A stretch of DNA of 64,000 nt. It comes from Asterella californica (taxonomy: Eukaryota > Streptophyta > Marchantiopsida > Marchantiales > Aytoniaceae). Shown piece after piece: positions 46,254 through 58,865 of the stretch. The stretch is from contig JAYKYS010000010.1 in assembly GCA_036924285.1 (NCBI GenBank), positions 4,216,001-4,280,000 of the forward strand, written 5' to 3'. Positions within the stretch are counted from its first letter, which is position 1. Each line of letters starts with the position of its first letter. Both the position numbers and the translations under genes were made by a program. Below the pieces are notes generated by a model. The model worked only from the letters and a program-made list of their open reading frames with translations, had not been told where the DNA came from and did no database searches.

Positions 46254-49200
46254 ATGGAAGCCGTGCCGACTGGGATGGACGAGATCCAGGCGTTTCTGAA
46301 GAAGTTGGAAGGCCGACTTGAGCAAGTGGAAGCTGAGAACAAGGTGCTTAAGGCGGATTTAGCTCAAGCAAAAGCGACACAGGAGAAAGAAGCAGAGGTC
46401 CATGTACTACAAACTGAGCAAGTCAAGGATTTAGCACTGCTGGGTGAAGGAGCAGTTGATGCTACTCAAGCAGATAAGAATGAAGATGGGTCACAGAAGG
46501 CGCAAGAGAATGTTGCGGAAGGCAGCTCAGTCAAAGAAGGGCACAAGCGGAAAGTGAAGTGGGCTGAACCAGCGACACCATCAGCCTTCAACGGTGAGAA
46601 AAGCTTTTCCAGGTTTGAGTTATGGATTATTGAAATGGAGAATTACTTGGAGAATTTCGATGAGTGCAGTTGGTTCACCTATGCTGTTAGTAGACTGGAA
46701 GGAGAGGCTAAGGAATGGTATGGAGGTCAACAGCGGATGAGGAGTTTGAACGGTACAACTCCTATGTCCACTTGGCCGGAGCTGAAGGATGAACTCAGAA
46801 GACATCTGGTACCGGTGGATGAAGCTACACAGTTTCGGCTGGAGCTCATTCATCTGAGACAGACAGGGAGTATCAGACAATACCTCCAGCGATTTTCTGA
46901 GTTGGTTACTCGTTTGCACATGGTGGATCGCACCGACTTGCTGTTTCACTTGAAGAAAGGTCTGCAGGGTTTTTATGCTAGTGTGTTTGATAGCTGGGTT
47001 ATGTTTCACAAGTCCGAGGACATGCAAGACTTGTTTGCATTTTTGGAAGCAGCAGAGAACACTAGAGAGCGTAATTATACCGTGCAGCCTTCCAAGTTTC
47101 AGCGTGGAACAAGTGGTGGCGAGCCTAGTACAGGATTTTGGCGCAATCCTCAAGGACAGATAGCGTCCTCTCAGAGTAGAGGTGGTAGAGGACGTGGTGG
47201 TGGAAGATTTGGTGCAGCGGGAAGGAGGTTTCCTCGTGGATCTCAACAGCAAAGAGTTTCTCGTGGTCCTACTCAGACACGACCTACTGGATCCTATGCA
47301 TCCAATGCAGGATCCAACCAAGCTTCGACTTCAGGTGCTAGGAGCAGTGGAGCTAGCAGTGCTACACCTTCAAGGACGATCATCTGCTTTCGATGCGGAC
47401 GGGACAGTCATATCGCTCGTGATTGTCCTCAACGTTCAACAACGAGCAACGTGCGTGGGTTGATAGCTGAAGAGACAACTAGTATTGAAGAACCAGTTGA
47501 AGCGACTACTGAAGCAGAGGTATGTGCTGGTGAGCATTTGGTAGAGCATGGGGATTTTCTGCCGTGGATTGAAGTGAAAATAGGAAACCACCGGTGTTGT
47601 TTGCTTATTGATACTGGAGCAGATGTGAATGTCTTGGATGAAAAACTAGTCAGGACCTTAGGGGTGACTAGAACCAAGATCATAAGTCCGTTGTTGGTAA
47701 GGTTTGTGCAAGGTAGCACAACCGTTACAGAAAAGCTCATGAGTGTTCCTGTTACTGTTGGAGGGGTAACTAGGAAGCACGAGTTTTTAGTTATGAGCTT
47801 AGGTGACACGATGGAGGGTATCTTGTCTTGGTCTTGGTTACAAGAGACCAAGGCAAAGCTGGATGTTCAAGAAGAGAACGTCGTAGTCATGAACCGATGG
47901 GGCTTGGGTCAACCACATCCTTTGATCATCAAAGAGAGACCCAAGGAGCCAAACCATGCTGCTCGTAGGTTCCAACGAGCAAAGGTTGCATTTCAGATCT
48001 GCACAGCTAGACAGTTTGGAAAGCAGATCAAGTCAGTAGATGAAGCTTGGGTTGCAGTGATGTCTAAACCCAAGGTGGAGACGGATGAGGAAGAACGTGT
48101 TGCTGCTCTTCTCATACATCCTGATATGCAGGCATTGATTGAGAGGTATTCTCACCTAATGCCGGATCAGTTACCAACAGGACTTCCGCCGAGGAGAGCC
48201 TTGGATCATGCTATTGATCTGGTTTCTGGGGCTACCCCTACTGTAGTGCCATCAAGACGGATGTCGTTTGATGAGCTGACAGAGCTGAAGACTCAGTTGA
48301 AAGAGTTGGTAGCTCATGGTATCTTACGACCTAGTATATCACCTTATGCTGCCCCGGTGTTGTTCGTGGCCAAGAAGGATGGTGGTATTCGCATGTGTGT
48401 GGACTATCGTGCATTCAATAAGGTTACTGTCAAGAACAAGTACCCTCTTCCTCTCATGGATGAAACCACCGATCGGTTGGCCACAGGAAGGTATTTCACC
48501 AAGCTGGATCTGCATTCTGGATATCATCAAATCCGGATCAAAGAAGGTGATGAAGAAAAGACAGCTGTAAGGACGAGGTATGGCTTGTTTGAGTATACAG
48601 TGTTGCCGTTTGGATTGTCCAATGCACCTGGTACTTTCTGCAGGCTAATGAACGAGATCTTCAGAGATCTCTTGGATGAGAGTGTTATCGTGTACCTAGA
48701 CGATATCATCATCTTCTCATCCACTTGGGATCAGCATCTAGTAGATGTTGAAATGGTGTTTAAGCGCCTAGAAGAACATCAACTCTATCTCAAGAAGAGC
48801 AAGTGCTCTTTTGGACAAGAGAGTGTAGTGTTTCTAGGATGTTTGATCGATGCGCAGGGCATTCATCCTAAGAGGCCTTATGCACCTACAGTTTCAAAAC
48901 TGCGCAAGCATAGTTCACGCGTGTATGTTAGGGGTGGTAATAAACGGGTGCTTCAGACTGTGCGCAGTTTCACTTTGGCAAATAGGGTTGGTACAAAATG
49001 TACAGATTCCCGCATTTTGGGAGAAGGGTTGTGGCCGGGTGTTTTTGAGTTTGAAGCTTACAGTTTTGACCCAGACACGCGTGAGAGTTATACCTGCTGG
49101 TAGGTTTACTGTAAATCCTTTCAGTAAACTCCACGTGGCATCTTAGCGTGTACAGCACATGCCCAGCACACGCCTTACAGGGTACTTCACTCAAAACTGC

Positions 49201-51504
49201 AGAAGCAATGCGGAGAAGAAGGTGAGTAAAAATGAAACTGTGAAAAATTGTCTTTGGTTCGGGAGGTCTCTTGCAATAACGAAAATGTAGGAAACTGCAA
49301 GATATGCAATTTTGAAACTGTAGGTGCAGAAGGCCTCTAACAGGGCTAAGATTCGAGCCATTGTTGAATGGAAGAGACCTGAGAGTGTTCATGAGCTCAG
49401 ATCTTTTCTTGGATTAGCCACATATTTTCGGCGCTTTGTTTATCAGTATGCGCATAAAGCCGCACCTTTGTTTGGCTTATTGCGCAAGGCTTCCAAAGTT
49501 GTTTGGAATCCAGCAGCTGAACGAGCGTTTCAAGGATTGAAACAAGCACTGACAGAGATGCCTGTGCTAGCTCTTCCAAAGATGGGAGAACCTTTCGAGG
49601 TTCACACAGATGCTTCTCAATGGGTCATTGGAGGAGTGTTGATGCAAGGAAAGCATCCGGTGGCTTACGAAAGTCACAAGTTCTCAAAGACTGAGGCAAA
49701 ATGGCCTGCTCATGAACAGGAGATGTTCGCAGTTATCCATTGTTTGAAGCGTTGGGAGCATTATTTGTTACCAAGCAAAGTTACTGTTGTGACGGACTGT
49801 GAGGGTAATACATACTTTCAGAGTAAACCTCGTTTGTCACGTAAACAACAGAGGTGGCAAGTGGAGCTTGCACGTTTTGATATCGAATGGCGGTATCAAA
49901 AGAGGAAGGAAAATATTCCAACGGATGTGTTAAGCAGACGTGTCCAGGCGTTAACAACTCAAGACACAAGTGAAGAGCTTTTGGATCGAATCAGACAAGC
50001 ATTGCCAGACGATCCTCAGACTCAACGTTGGACCAATCAACAAGAGAGAGATCCATTGGTACGTAGTCTCTCATTTCGCAATGGCCTTTGGTTTTATAAG
50101 CAAACCAAGGTCTATGTTCCAGCTGGATCTCTAAGGACACTCGTCATGCAAGAATGTCATGATTGTGAACTGGCTGGACATGGAGGACAAAATAGAACAT
50201 TGCAACGAGTTAAAGAGCAGTTCTATTGGCCGTCCATGTTGGAGGATGTAATCAAGTACGTGCAGACTTGCTTGACATGTCAGCAACAACGAACTGAGCG
50301 GAGGAGACCTGCAGGATTGCTGAGACCTTTGCCAATACCTGATGGGCCTTGGGAGAGCATAAGTATGGACTTATGCACCGGCTTATCTGAGTCAGGAGGT
50401 TTTGACACTTTACTAGTTGTCATCGATCGTTTCAGCAAACAAGCTCACCTCATCCCTTGTAGAGAAGCAGTGACGTCAAAAGGTGCCGCTGAGCTGTTCA
50501 TACGATATGTTTTTAAGTATCATGGGATGCCTAAAGACATCGTTTCAGACTTGGATAGGAGGTTTGTAGTTGAGTTTTGGAAGGGTTTGTTTCGAAGACT
50601 CGGAACTAACCTCAAGTTCAGTTCCTCTTATCATCCTGAAACTGATGGTCAGACAGAGAGGACTATACAGATAGTGGAGCAAGGGTTGAGAAACTATATC
50701 ATGCGAGATCAGAGTGATGGGAGCGAGCACTTGGACTTGGTGGAGTTTACATACAACAACACCAAGCACTCGAGTACAGGATTTAAACCATTTGAAGTGG
50801 TTTATCGGGGCTCTCATGCACCTTGGACTCCTATAGCTTTAGCTACCAAGGGACATGAAAACACAGGAAGGTCAAACCAGGATCCTCCAGATCTAGAGAC
50901 TTTCATACGTGTTCAGGGTACTGTGTTTCAAGAGGCAAAGAAACACATGGAGAAGGCACAACAACGGTATGCTAAGTATGCAAACCGTGGTAGGCAAGAC
51001 GTACAGTTCGAAGAAGGACAGAGAGTCTGGTTGAGAACCAAGAACTTCAGGATTCCAGCAGGGGTGGATTTAGCCAAGAAGCTTCTTCCAAAGTGGGCAG
51101 GACCGTTCCTGATCGAGAAGAAGTTAGGTCCTGTGACCTATAAGTTATGTTTTCCCGCTAGTATGAAGCACTATCACCCCATCATTCATGTTTCTAATTT
51201 AAAGATGTTTCGTGAGGAACTAGAGTCGTTGTCAAGAAGATATCAGAAATGGCATCCAGTGTTAGAAGCATTACCAAGAGCTGATGATCTTGAGTTGATT
51301 GAGATAGTAGATCATCGAGCATCACCGAATCCAGATGGAGCTGGAGAACCCGTTACTCAATACCTATGTCGTTGGACAGGTAGAGTTCCGGGATTGGTAA
51401 GTGAAGCTTGGGAGTACCTAGATGATCTAGCATTGTACAAGTTTCAAGAACCACTGCGTAAATACTTTGTGAGACGACAGTCCGCAGTGTTCTCTTCCAG
51501 CTAA
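46254..51504 (+). pseudogene. Gag-pol polyprotein of Ty3 chromovirus, split by an insertion
   Basis: First part, 46254-48878 (the open frame runs on through the insertion to a stop at 49103): N-terminal coiled coil (about residues 9-60), capsid-like region 110-270, Gly/Arg-rich linker, zinc knuckle CFRCGRDSHIARDC at 378-391, protease LLIDTGADVNVL near 451, RT with VCVDYRAFNKV, LPFGLSNAPGTF and YLDD near 814, stopping after FLGCLIDAQGIHP. Second part, 49331-51504, in another frame: the connection domain (ELRSFLGLATYFRRFV), RNase H Asp in VHTDAS, integrase HHCC finger (H-x-H then CLTCQQQ), and the triad Asp in SMDLC, Asp in VSDLD, Glu in DGQTERT. A C-terminal chromodomain follows (QYLCRWTGRVPG, SEAWEYLDDL). 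The break falls exactly at the 452-bp insertion and shifts the frame. Confidence 0.9.
48879..49330. mobile_element. 452-bp inverted-repeat (MITE-like) insertion in RT region
   Basis: The left end TGCACCTACAGTTTCAAAAC and the right end are reverse complements over about 23 bases with one mismatch. AGGCCT flanks both sides (48873-48878 and 49331-49336). The insertion carries no long frame of its own and ends the upstream pol frame. The superfamily is uncertain: the perfect direct repeat is 6 bp, but one flank may have lost a base, so an 8-bp duplication is possible. Confidence 0.8.
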
Positions 51505-51893
51505 GCGGTGGATTGAATCGAGTCAGGAGAGTCATGCAAAGGGCCCTTCAAGGACACTGGAACCGAGTAGATATGGCCAATCTGCTCGTCTAAAGGTGGA
51601 GTTGTGGTCTGCTGACTTCTTATGACTGTCGGATGTCAATCAGGTTTAGGCTGACGCTACTATGGTGTATCATAGTAAGGAGGTGGATAAAAAGAAACTG
51701 ACGAGTTCACCACCTGGAAGCTAGGGTTCTGTCTCACCCGAAAGCTTCAACGGATGCTCGGTAATGGAGCATAGTCCTGAGAAAGGGTTTAATCTTACCC
51801 TGGATGGGGTACTGTTCCTCTGGATTTGAGGAAGTGTTGTTCCTAATGTGGTATTGCAGGTATCGCAGTTCAGTGGAAGAACTGCTTTTTCTT

Positions 51894-51905
51894 GGTTGGG
51901 GCGAC
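51894..51905 (+). promoter_or_regulatory. Polypurine tract of Ty3 chromovirus
   Basis: GGTTGGGGCGAC lies directly before the 3' LTR, the usual place for plus-strand priming. It is not pure purine. Confidence 0.55.
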
Positions 51906-52917
51906 TGTAACGCCGTTTACTTTTAAAAAGGGCTGTGATTAAATGACGTCACATGGTGGCTACAAGGTGATACGAAGGGCTCTCCAGGACTAGATAAGGG
52001 GTTCGCGAACCCTAAATGTCTCATTGAACGTTTTTCACTTCTTGGCTTCAGGTCACTGCGCATGGTTCTCAGGTTGGTGGCTGGCAGAGAGACTGATTAG
52101 AGACTGTACGAGACCAGAGAGTGAAGTCTTATCAGACCAAGGAGCATAGGTTGAGTGGATCATTAGCAGAGCCTTACCAGAAAGAATAGAGGCAGGCTGG
52201 AATTGTGTTTTGACTACACTGGGCATAGACTGTGGGTGAATAGTTACCTGTTAAGGGTACCAAGGAGATTTCAGTGCTGATCAGATCTGTATTTTGAGAT
52301 AGTTTGTTGAGTGGAAGATTTCAGCGTTCAGGGTGAAGATTCCTGAAGAGATAGCGTTCTGGAGGGAAATTATCAGGAGATTTGCAGAGCAGTGAAGAAT
52401 TTCCGACCTAAGAGCTCTTCGAGACCTTGTTAGCAAGAAAACACCGTGTAATGTATATGAGCCCGTGATTTGCTTTGTTATATGATAAGCAAGCTTGGAT
52501 TGAGTGCCAAAGTTGGATTGAAGAGTCTGGTGTGGAGTTGACTCTATTTCGGTGTGCCTTCCTACTTCTTAGCATCTACTAGGTCTCCTAGTCTTGGCGG
52601 TTGCTCCTTGTGGGTCCTGGCGTTCCGACTTGATCACCAGTAGCGGAAGCGCTGCCCAAATTTTATGCAACCCAGGTCTAGAATAGTTCCACCTGTATTT
52701 AGCAACCTAAGATTGACCAGAGACCTACAAAAGACTAGTTGGTTATTCGAAACTCGTCCAACAGTTATCAAATCCTCGGTGCTCATTAGCTGATAGTTTA
52801 ACGAACTGGATCTGGAGACACAAATAAAGTATACAGGTCTCTAGGGAGGTTCACGTTCGGCAGTTCATTGGTTAGAGATTAAAGAATCTGTTCCGAGATC
52901 TGCGGTCGAACGTTACA
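51906..52917 (+). repeat. 3' LTR of Ty3 chromovirus
   Basis: 1012 bp, the same length and ends as the 5' LTR, with about a dozen substitutions and no length change, indicating a fairly recent insertion. Confidence 0.93.
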
Positions 52918-55600
52918 GTATTCTTTGCTCAGTACTGTATGGTGTACTGGATAGTAATACGTACTCCTCTTGCTTCCGGGTTTGGATCCTCGTTACTCTT
53001 CTTTGGTCAGGGAATATTAGATTTTGGACCTACATTTGAACTTATTTACACATATTGAAGATAGCTCACTATTAACGGTTGTCGTTACGATCGATGGGAA
53101 GACCCCATCAAGCTTTACAAGGGAAAGAAGGACCCGAAGGGCCAAGCAATAACCACCCTGAAAGGGAGAACAATATCAATAGCTCTAAAATAACTCTAAA
53201 ATCGCCAGTCGCACCTATAATGTCATCCCACCGACATGATGTATAATCCCACCACGTCAAAAGCGACTGTATGGGACCAAGAGGGATGTGGTAAAAGTAG
53301 GCATCCTCGCTTATTCACCTCTTCTGAGATCAGAAAAGGAAGAATATGTATACACTTTAATTAATGTCCTAAACCTTTCCTTTGGAAGGGTTAGATCATA
53401 AATTAAAATGATTAAATTTAAAATATTTGTATGGACATCACACAACTATATACCAAGACAGGGATCACTTCCCGTACTTGGTTTATGGGTTCTAAACAAA
53501 TCTGCGGCCATGTGTCCATTCTGCAGCCATGTTTGGCTTTGGTAATAAATAAACCGTATGTGTCAAGGTTGTGACTATATTTGACTTTGATTTTCTATAT
53601 TCAGTAGTAAAAGCATCTCGACGGTTTCTGCCAAGCCAGGTCCGTCAACTCTTTCTTATTTTTTCTAAAACCCTTTCAATTTTCCTTTTTTTGAAAGCTA
53701 GTTGTCCGATGAGCACCTAGATGGAAAGCGCTTATAATAATTTCCCTGTCTTGTTTAGATCAAGTTAAACATTTGTCCGTTTAAGAGTTTCCCTGCATTT
53801 TATTTCCATTACTGAACAGGACACCAACTATGAATCAACTATCAACTACCATTTTATTTTACCACGTTTGTCGTTTTCCTTCTCTTAGCGAAAAAAGCAC
53901 TTTGGATGCATATTATTCATTACCATATCATGTCGGTCGTTCGTTGCTTTCTTTCGATCATGAGTTTACGGTACTTTCCAAACTGACATGCCGACATTTC
54001 TCGGGAATTTCTTTTACCGTATCATACATGTCAGAGGTACAGTCGAAGATCGGAGTACAACGGTACTAGAATCTCATGGGAATGTGAGCGTTCGGTTCTG
54101 CAGAATCGCGCGAGAGGATTTACTAATTTCTTCGTGCCATGATATACATTAAAGCCTGCCACTTGCACTCTCTCGAGTCTCGTCTGAGGCGTTAGCGAAA
54201 GTTCACATACGGACTGCTTACTCTCGCGGTACGGTATCTACTTCCATACATCCTGGAAGGAAAGAAGAGGAATGTTCATCGAGGCACAGGGAATCCTGTC
54301 GTTTCAGCTGACGGAGTTGTTTGCGCTCAGGATTTATCCTATGCGTTAGTTACCATAGCTATAAGTAGATTCTGAAACCGAAAACGACGGGGAATTTTCG
54401 ATGTGTAGTGTTTTTTGTCGTATTAGTACCAAGTTAAAGAAGAACTCAAAAGCGCGACGCAATGAATAGCCAATATATAAAACTTTGATATAAAAAGGCT
54501 TTGATGGGAATATTCATCCAGATACTTTGTTTGAATATTTTTGTTGCTCCAAAATCTCTCTTTAGAGAAAACGTTTACTTCGGATGACAAAACAATTTGA
54601 GTACGAAGTTACTGATTTCTGATAATTTTGAGAATAATTAAAATCATTTCTTTATAAAATGATAACATTTTTCAGTCACTTTTTAATCTTTTTGTATCAA
54701 ATTTAGCAATCAGACGAGAAGATTATAGACCGAAGTGGATCACATTTCACGACCAAAAATGAAAAGTCTGGGTAACCCAAACCTTAAGTATCAATGATGA
54801 GATTTAAGTGATAAAAGAGAAATACGAAATGGATGTGAAATGTAAAATAAATAAATAAATCGTTAACGCATAGCCCCACGATTTGAACTGCAAGCATATC
54901 TCCTTGTTCTCTAGGTCTCCATTCGTTTCTTTTGCCTGCGTTGGAAAGACCTCCGAGAGACCTATATTTCAAGGGGCAAACGGCAGCACTTCACAAAGCG
55001 TTTCGCACAAGCGGATTATTATCAATCCTTCGGGGTTTTCAATTCTTGGTTTTGTTATAATTACGTGAAAATAAAGTAAATCTTTTGTAATAAAATCCTT
55101 TCTAGAAAGAAAATAATTGTTTATATAATATCATCATAGAAAACAACAAATATAATATTTTCTGAAAAAATAATATTTTTAACGTTTTCTATTTCACACA
55201 AGAGTATAAACTTATAAGTATTGTACAATACTTATATATTCACGAGATTTACCCTCCATGATTGATTTCAAGTCAGTTTGATTAATTAATTGTGATTGAG
55301 ATCAATGAAGTTAAATATCGCATATTCTTTTTGGATAAAATGAGAACTTTTCGGTGACCTAAGGTATGAGAAAGCGAGAATATATTTTTACCTTCTTTTA
55401 TACCGATACTTTGGATTTCTCATCAGAACTTAATTATTACATAATTATACAAACTATCCGATTACTATTACAAATATTTAATAACATTCCTTTAAAATAA
55501 ATATTTATGCCTTGCTTAAACAGTGGAAAAGGATGTGGTTTTGTTGTTGGATGTAAATCTTTATTTTATATTTGGATGTAAAACAACAATATGAGACAAG
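52918..55600. other. Gene-poor AT-rich region with one paired-hairpin module
   Basis: A hairpin at 53311-53350 (ATTCACCTCTTCTGA arm) is followed by one at 53357-53406 (CCTAAACCTTTCC and GGAAGGGTTAG arms), a member of the dispersed paired-hairpin family. A GACAGGGATCACTTCCCGTACTTGG-like flank resembles other members only loosely. No gene is recognised in the rest. Confidence 0.5.
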
Positions 55601-55609
55601 TGTTACTGA

Positions 55610-55890
55610 ATTCAGCCTTGTAGCATAATAATGGGTGTCAAAGCTGGAAACTTTCGCAAATATTCGTCATCCGCGGAAGACTATTGCTACTTCCAGGCGC
55701 CCGTAGGAAACACTAGTGGGTGCCTCTAATTTCTCTTTTGTTCAATTAGGACGTCTGTTTTGTTCATCAGATAAAAAATTTATTAAAATTTATAAAACTC
55801 CTTAAATGATACACTGCTATAGACAAAACTGCCATTGGACAATTATTGTTTTTTTCCCATCTGCACGTAAGAGAATCTTTTGCTTTAGCT
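55610..55890. repeat. Dispersed repeat shared with 63265-63585
   Basis: Shared phrases in the same order include TCAAAGCTG, AATATTC(G/A)TCATCC, GATACAC, GACAAA(A/G)CTGC, TTAGAGAATCTTTT-like and TAGCTTTAACACGC-like steps. The two copies are diverged but colinear. No coding capacity. Confidence 0.55.
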
Positions 55891-55969
55891 TTGACACGCA
55901 ACAACGACAACCCGTTATTACACAGACTGGTTGTTGAACTCAGGTGGCTAGAGCCATGGCCAAGCATTC

Positions 55970-56395
55970 CAAGCCTACAGCTGTGGCACAATGACTCAAA
56001 TGAATGCAGCGTTTCTCATGTGAGTTTAAAGACAGCACGCTCGAATCCGGATAGGCGAGGGAGAAATTCGGACAAGAGATGTAGAGATCAAGTGGCAAGA
56101 CTTTATTACTGTGCGGGAGAGGATTCTATCATCTCCTCGTGGCGGCGTGGTGGTGAGAGTTCAGAAATAGGACGGGGAGGTCCTGGGTTCAATCCCTGCA
56201 GTGCTCATTTGGGTTCTTGGAGCTCTACGGTGCGGCCGCAGGCTTAGGGTCCACTACCTTACAAAAAATCGCCTTCCGTGAGATTTAGGAAATAGCTGGT
56301 AGCTCCCCGTCACACGCCTAATCATTAATTAAATGCGTGTAATCATTAATTAAGTGCGCATTGATTTGCGAAACTGTGCCACAGCTGTAGGCTTG
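55970..56395. mobile_element. Inverted-repeat element carrying a tRNA-like box
   Basis: A 21-bp sequence around CCTACAGCTGTGG at 55970-55990 is repeated exactly in inverted form at 56375-56395, with weaker pairing beyond. Inside, 56140-56210 has a box-A-like GGCGTGGTGGTGAGAG and a box-B match GGGTTCAATCCC, as in tRNA-derived SINEs. A direct repeat AATCATTAATTAA occurs twice at 56321-56353. It could be a SINE caught inside a MITE, or a MITE that captured a tRNA promoter. Confidence 0.5.
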
Positions 56396-57977
56396 AAGCA
56401 TTCTGGCAGGTCAGAGTCCTAAGGCTCCAAAGTGCAGTCACTGTACCTTATTATTAAAGATTCTTGGCCCGCGGGAGGAAGTTACGACTTCGAGCAGGTC
56501 TTTGTGGATGACTTTTGCAGGCATTTCCGTGCAGAAAAACATAGCTAGCGTTTTCTTACCAAATTCTCATTCGTTTTATCGATTTTTTTCCATTACAGAA
56601 ACCTACTTTTCAAAATAATGATTATAAGTTACAGTGATTAAAAATAATCAGTGAAGACATTACACTCTCAGTTCATATACAAACCAAAACTAACCGCAGT
56701 TCAGTACAGAACTAGTTGCTCAAAAATTCTCGCCTTTCTCTCTGTGTAACTCTGGAACTGATATCAGCGGTGATCCAAGTAACGTTCAACTTGGTTTCTG
56801 TCCTCTTTGCCTGGCTATGACTATTGTAACGAAGCAAAATATAGAAAATAAAGGTTTGCGATTCAAATGGAAAGACCGTAATGATTTCACTCAGTAGCCT
56901 TCTGTATTGTGACCGGCGCTGTACGTAATGGTTTACGATTGACATGAGAAACTTCACTCGTGGGTACCACAAGAGGTAGGTTTTCGAAATGTGACAGTCG
57001 CCGACGTACCGCCACTGCGTCAGAATCTTTGCCAAATATTTCAACCCATAGCGATCGATACGCGACTTTAGGCTTAGAGATAACGAGGTTTAGTCTCGAT
57101 CTTCTATCTCCTTGCTCTCTTTTCGGATTGTTGGTTGTTTGGATCTCTCTTTCTCTTGTACGTTTTGATGAAATCTTCCCATCCGTTTGCTATTCATTGG
57201 GTGCCGTTTCACATTTCGACGCATATCCCGGTTTTCTGGAGGGATGGAATCGCTAAAGTTCCTGGAAAGAGTATTCCAGTCTTTGACACAAAACAAACTG
57301 TTGTCACCAGTCGCCCGAACTCGGAAACCTAGAATGAAGAACGAACAGGAAAACCCTAAACCCACAGTAAATCAAAACGGTAAGGTAACTCATCTTCACG
57401 TACATACTACAGAAGTTCACCAGTACGATAATCCGCCAGAGATTTACTTTACTGCACCTTTAATACGCTTGTCGGATTTGACTCCATGCTTTTTAATTTT
57501 ATATTATTTAATTTTACTGTGAGAATACCCGGTTCAGTAGGTTTATAGTTATGTGAAAATACTGTAAAAGATAAATAGATAGACCGAATAGACTAATAAA
57601 TCACTATAAACTATATTTTAAATTAAACTTTTTATATAAATACATGGTTGATTGCTGAAATGCATTTCTAGTATTCATATAACGTGAAATTTTGATTTAT
57701 TTAACCTGCTATTGCCGGTCAAAGGTGAAGTCAAATAATACAAGTTTTGAGAGGTGAGGTCAAGTCCTACAAACGTATTAAAGATGCGATCAAGGAAATT
57801 TCTGGATAATCCAGTTCTCAGTTTCTTCGTGCATGGTATCTACAGCAAGGAGGCACGAGGGAAATTTCTACAGATGTGCCAGCTCACCGGATGACGAGGA
57901 AGATTTATCCACTGGTTACTGATGATAAACTTCCATAACCTCAGCTACGATTCTACAACTGACCGTGGTTAAACTCG

Positions 57978-58353
57978 CAATTATTAACTTGGTCAGGCCC
58001 ATGCGCCATAGTTCTTACTTGGTCGGGCCCTTCACTTTCTCGTCTCTCTTGGTCAGGTCCATGACTGGTAATAGACAGTTTACGACTGCCATGTCAGCAG
58101 TGGGTGATTAAATGCAGTACTTGAGGATGACATGGATGTCTATGATGATGTAGATATTCAACTGTTGAAAACTGTTGACCACCTCTGTCTCATCACTGCC
58201 ACGTCAACTACACAAGCCGTCCAACTCAAGACTCCTGCCATGCTGGCAGGACGACTGTCTATTACTATTCATGGGCCTGACCAAGAAAGAAGAGAAAGTG
58301 AGGGGCCCGACCAAGTAAGAACTATGGCGCATGGGCTGACCAAGTTAATAACT
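57978..58353. mobile_element. Mutator-like MITE with long terminal inverted repeats
   Basis: 376 bp. About 100 bp at each end are inverted copies with few mismatches, built from three CTTGGTC(A/G)GG-type steps. The 10-mer GTTAAACTCG flanks both sides exactly (57968-57977 and 58354-58363). Long inverted ends with a 9-10 bp target duplication are the signature of Mutator-like elements. There is no coding frame, and an older copy lies at 14648-14938. Confidence 0.8.
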
Positions 58354-58607
58354 GTTAAACTCGACGTCAAATATAGAAACCACTTAGAATTTTCTCACGT
58401 GTGCAATCCTTTAACATGCAATACACTTTTATATCCAACTATTGGAGGATATGGACACGTCTAATGTGGTCACGTGGAGGGACGCGCTTTGCTAGCTTCA
58501 TTGGACCTTTGCGTTTGCGCTCATTTGCGACTCTTGAGAAAAAGATAGTATTCACTCAAATGAGTAAATACGGCAATTATGTATAGACATATGCCTCTGC
58601 TCAGAGT

Positions 58608-58865
58608 ATGATAGCAGAGCTGTTGCGCACTAGACCTGCCCTTGCACGAGAAAGATGTACTTTACTGCTACTGTACTTCGTGAAGAGACAAATGAATAAT
58701 GAACAGTTGGCGAGCTTTCCGAGAAATTACTCACGGTATAGTGAAAACCTTGTTAAAATGCATAGATATTTGCTTGATAACACTCCAAAGTTTGTTGTGT
58801 TTGATCATGTTAACTATGAGTTGCTTTATCACACACTTGACTGGTTATTTACGGTAAAACTATAA
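58608..58865 (+). CDS. Small hypothetical ORF, 85 residues, related to a fragment at 62841-62972
   Basis: ATG to TAA, with a Leu-rich N-terminal part (ELLRTRPALARERCTLLLLY) and a C-terminal segment FVVFDHVNYELLYHTLDWLF. The latter reappears, with changes but the same spacing, in 62880-62972, which also keeps the ENLVK-like step before it. Similarity between two loci suggests a once-coding repeat family. I recognise no known domain. It could be part of a larger spliced gene or an old transposon. Confidence 0.35.
   Translation: MIAELLRTRPALARERCTLLLLYFVKRQMNNEQLASFPRNYSRYSENLVKMHRYLLDNTPKFVVFDHVNYELLYHTLDWLFTVKL

Larger units (their letters stand above)
45192..52917 (+). mobile_element. Ty3 chromovirus LTR retrotransposon with an internal insertion
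   Basis: Complete element: 5' LTR 45192-46203, primer-binding site 46206-46217, gag-pol from 46254 to 51504, polypurine tract 51894-51905, 3' LTR 51906-52917. Flanking 5-mers GTACT and GTATT differ at one base and are a likely aged target duplication. A C-terminal chromodomain on the integrase marks it as a chromovirus, a group that in plants often targets heterochromatin. A 452-bp inverted-repeat insertion (48879-49330) interrupts pol. Confidence 0.93.

Noticed and set aside
46620..47851. Long antisense frames under the chromovirus gag and protease
   Set aside because: Shadows of the plus-strand gag-pol, with no domain of their own.
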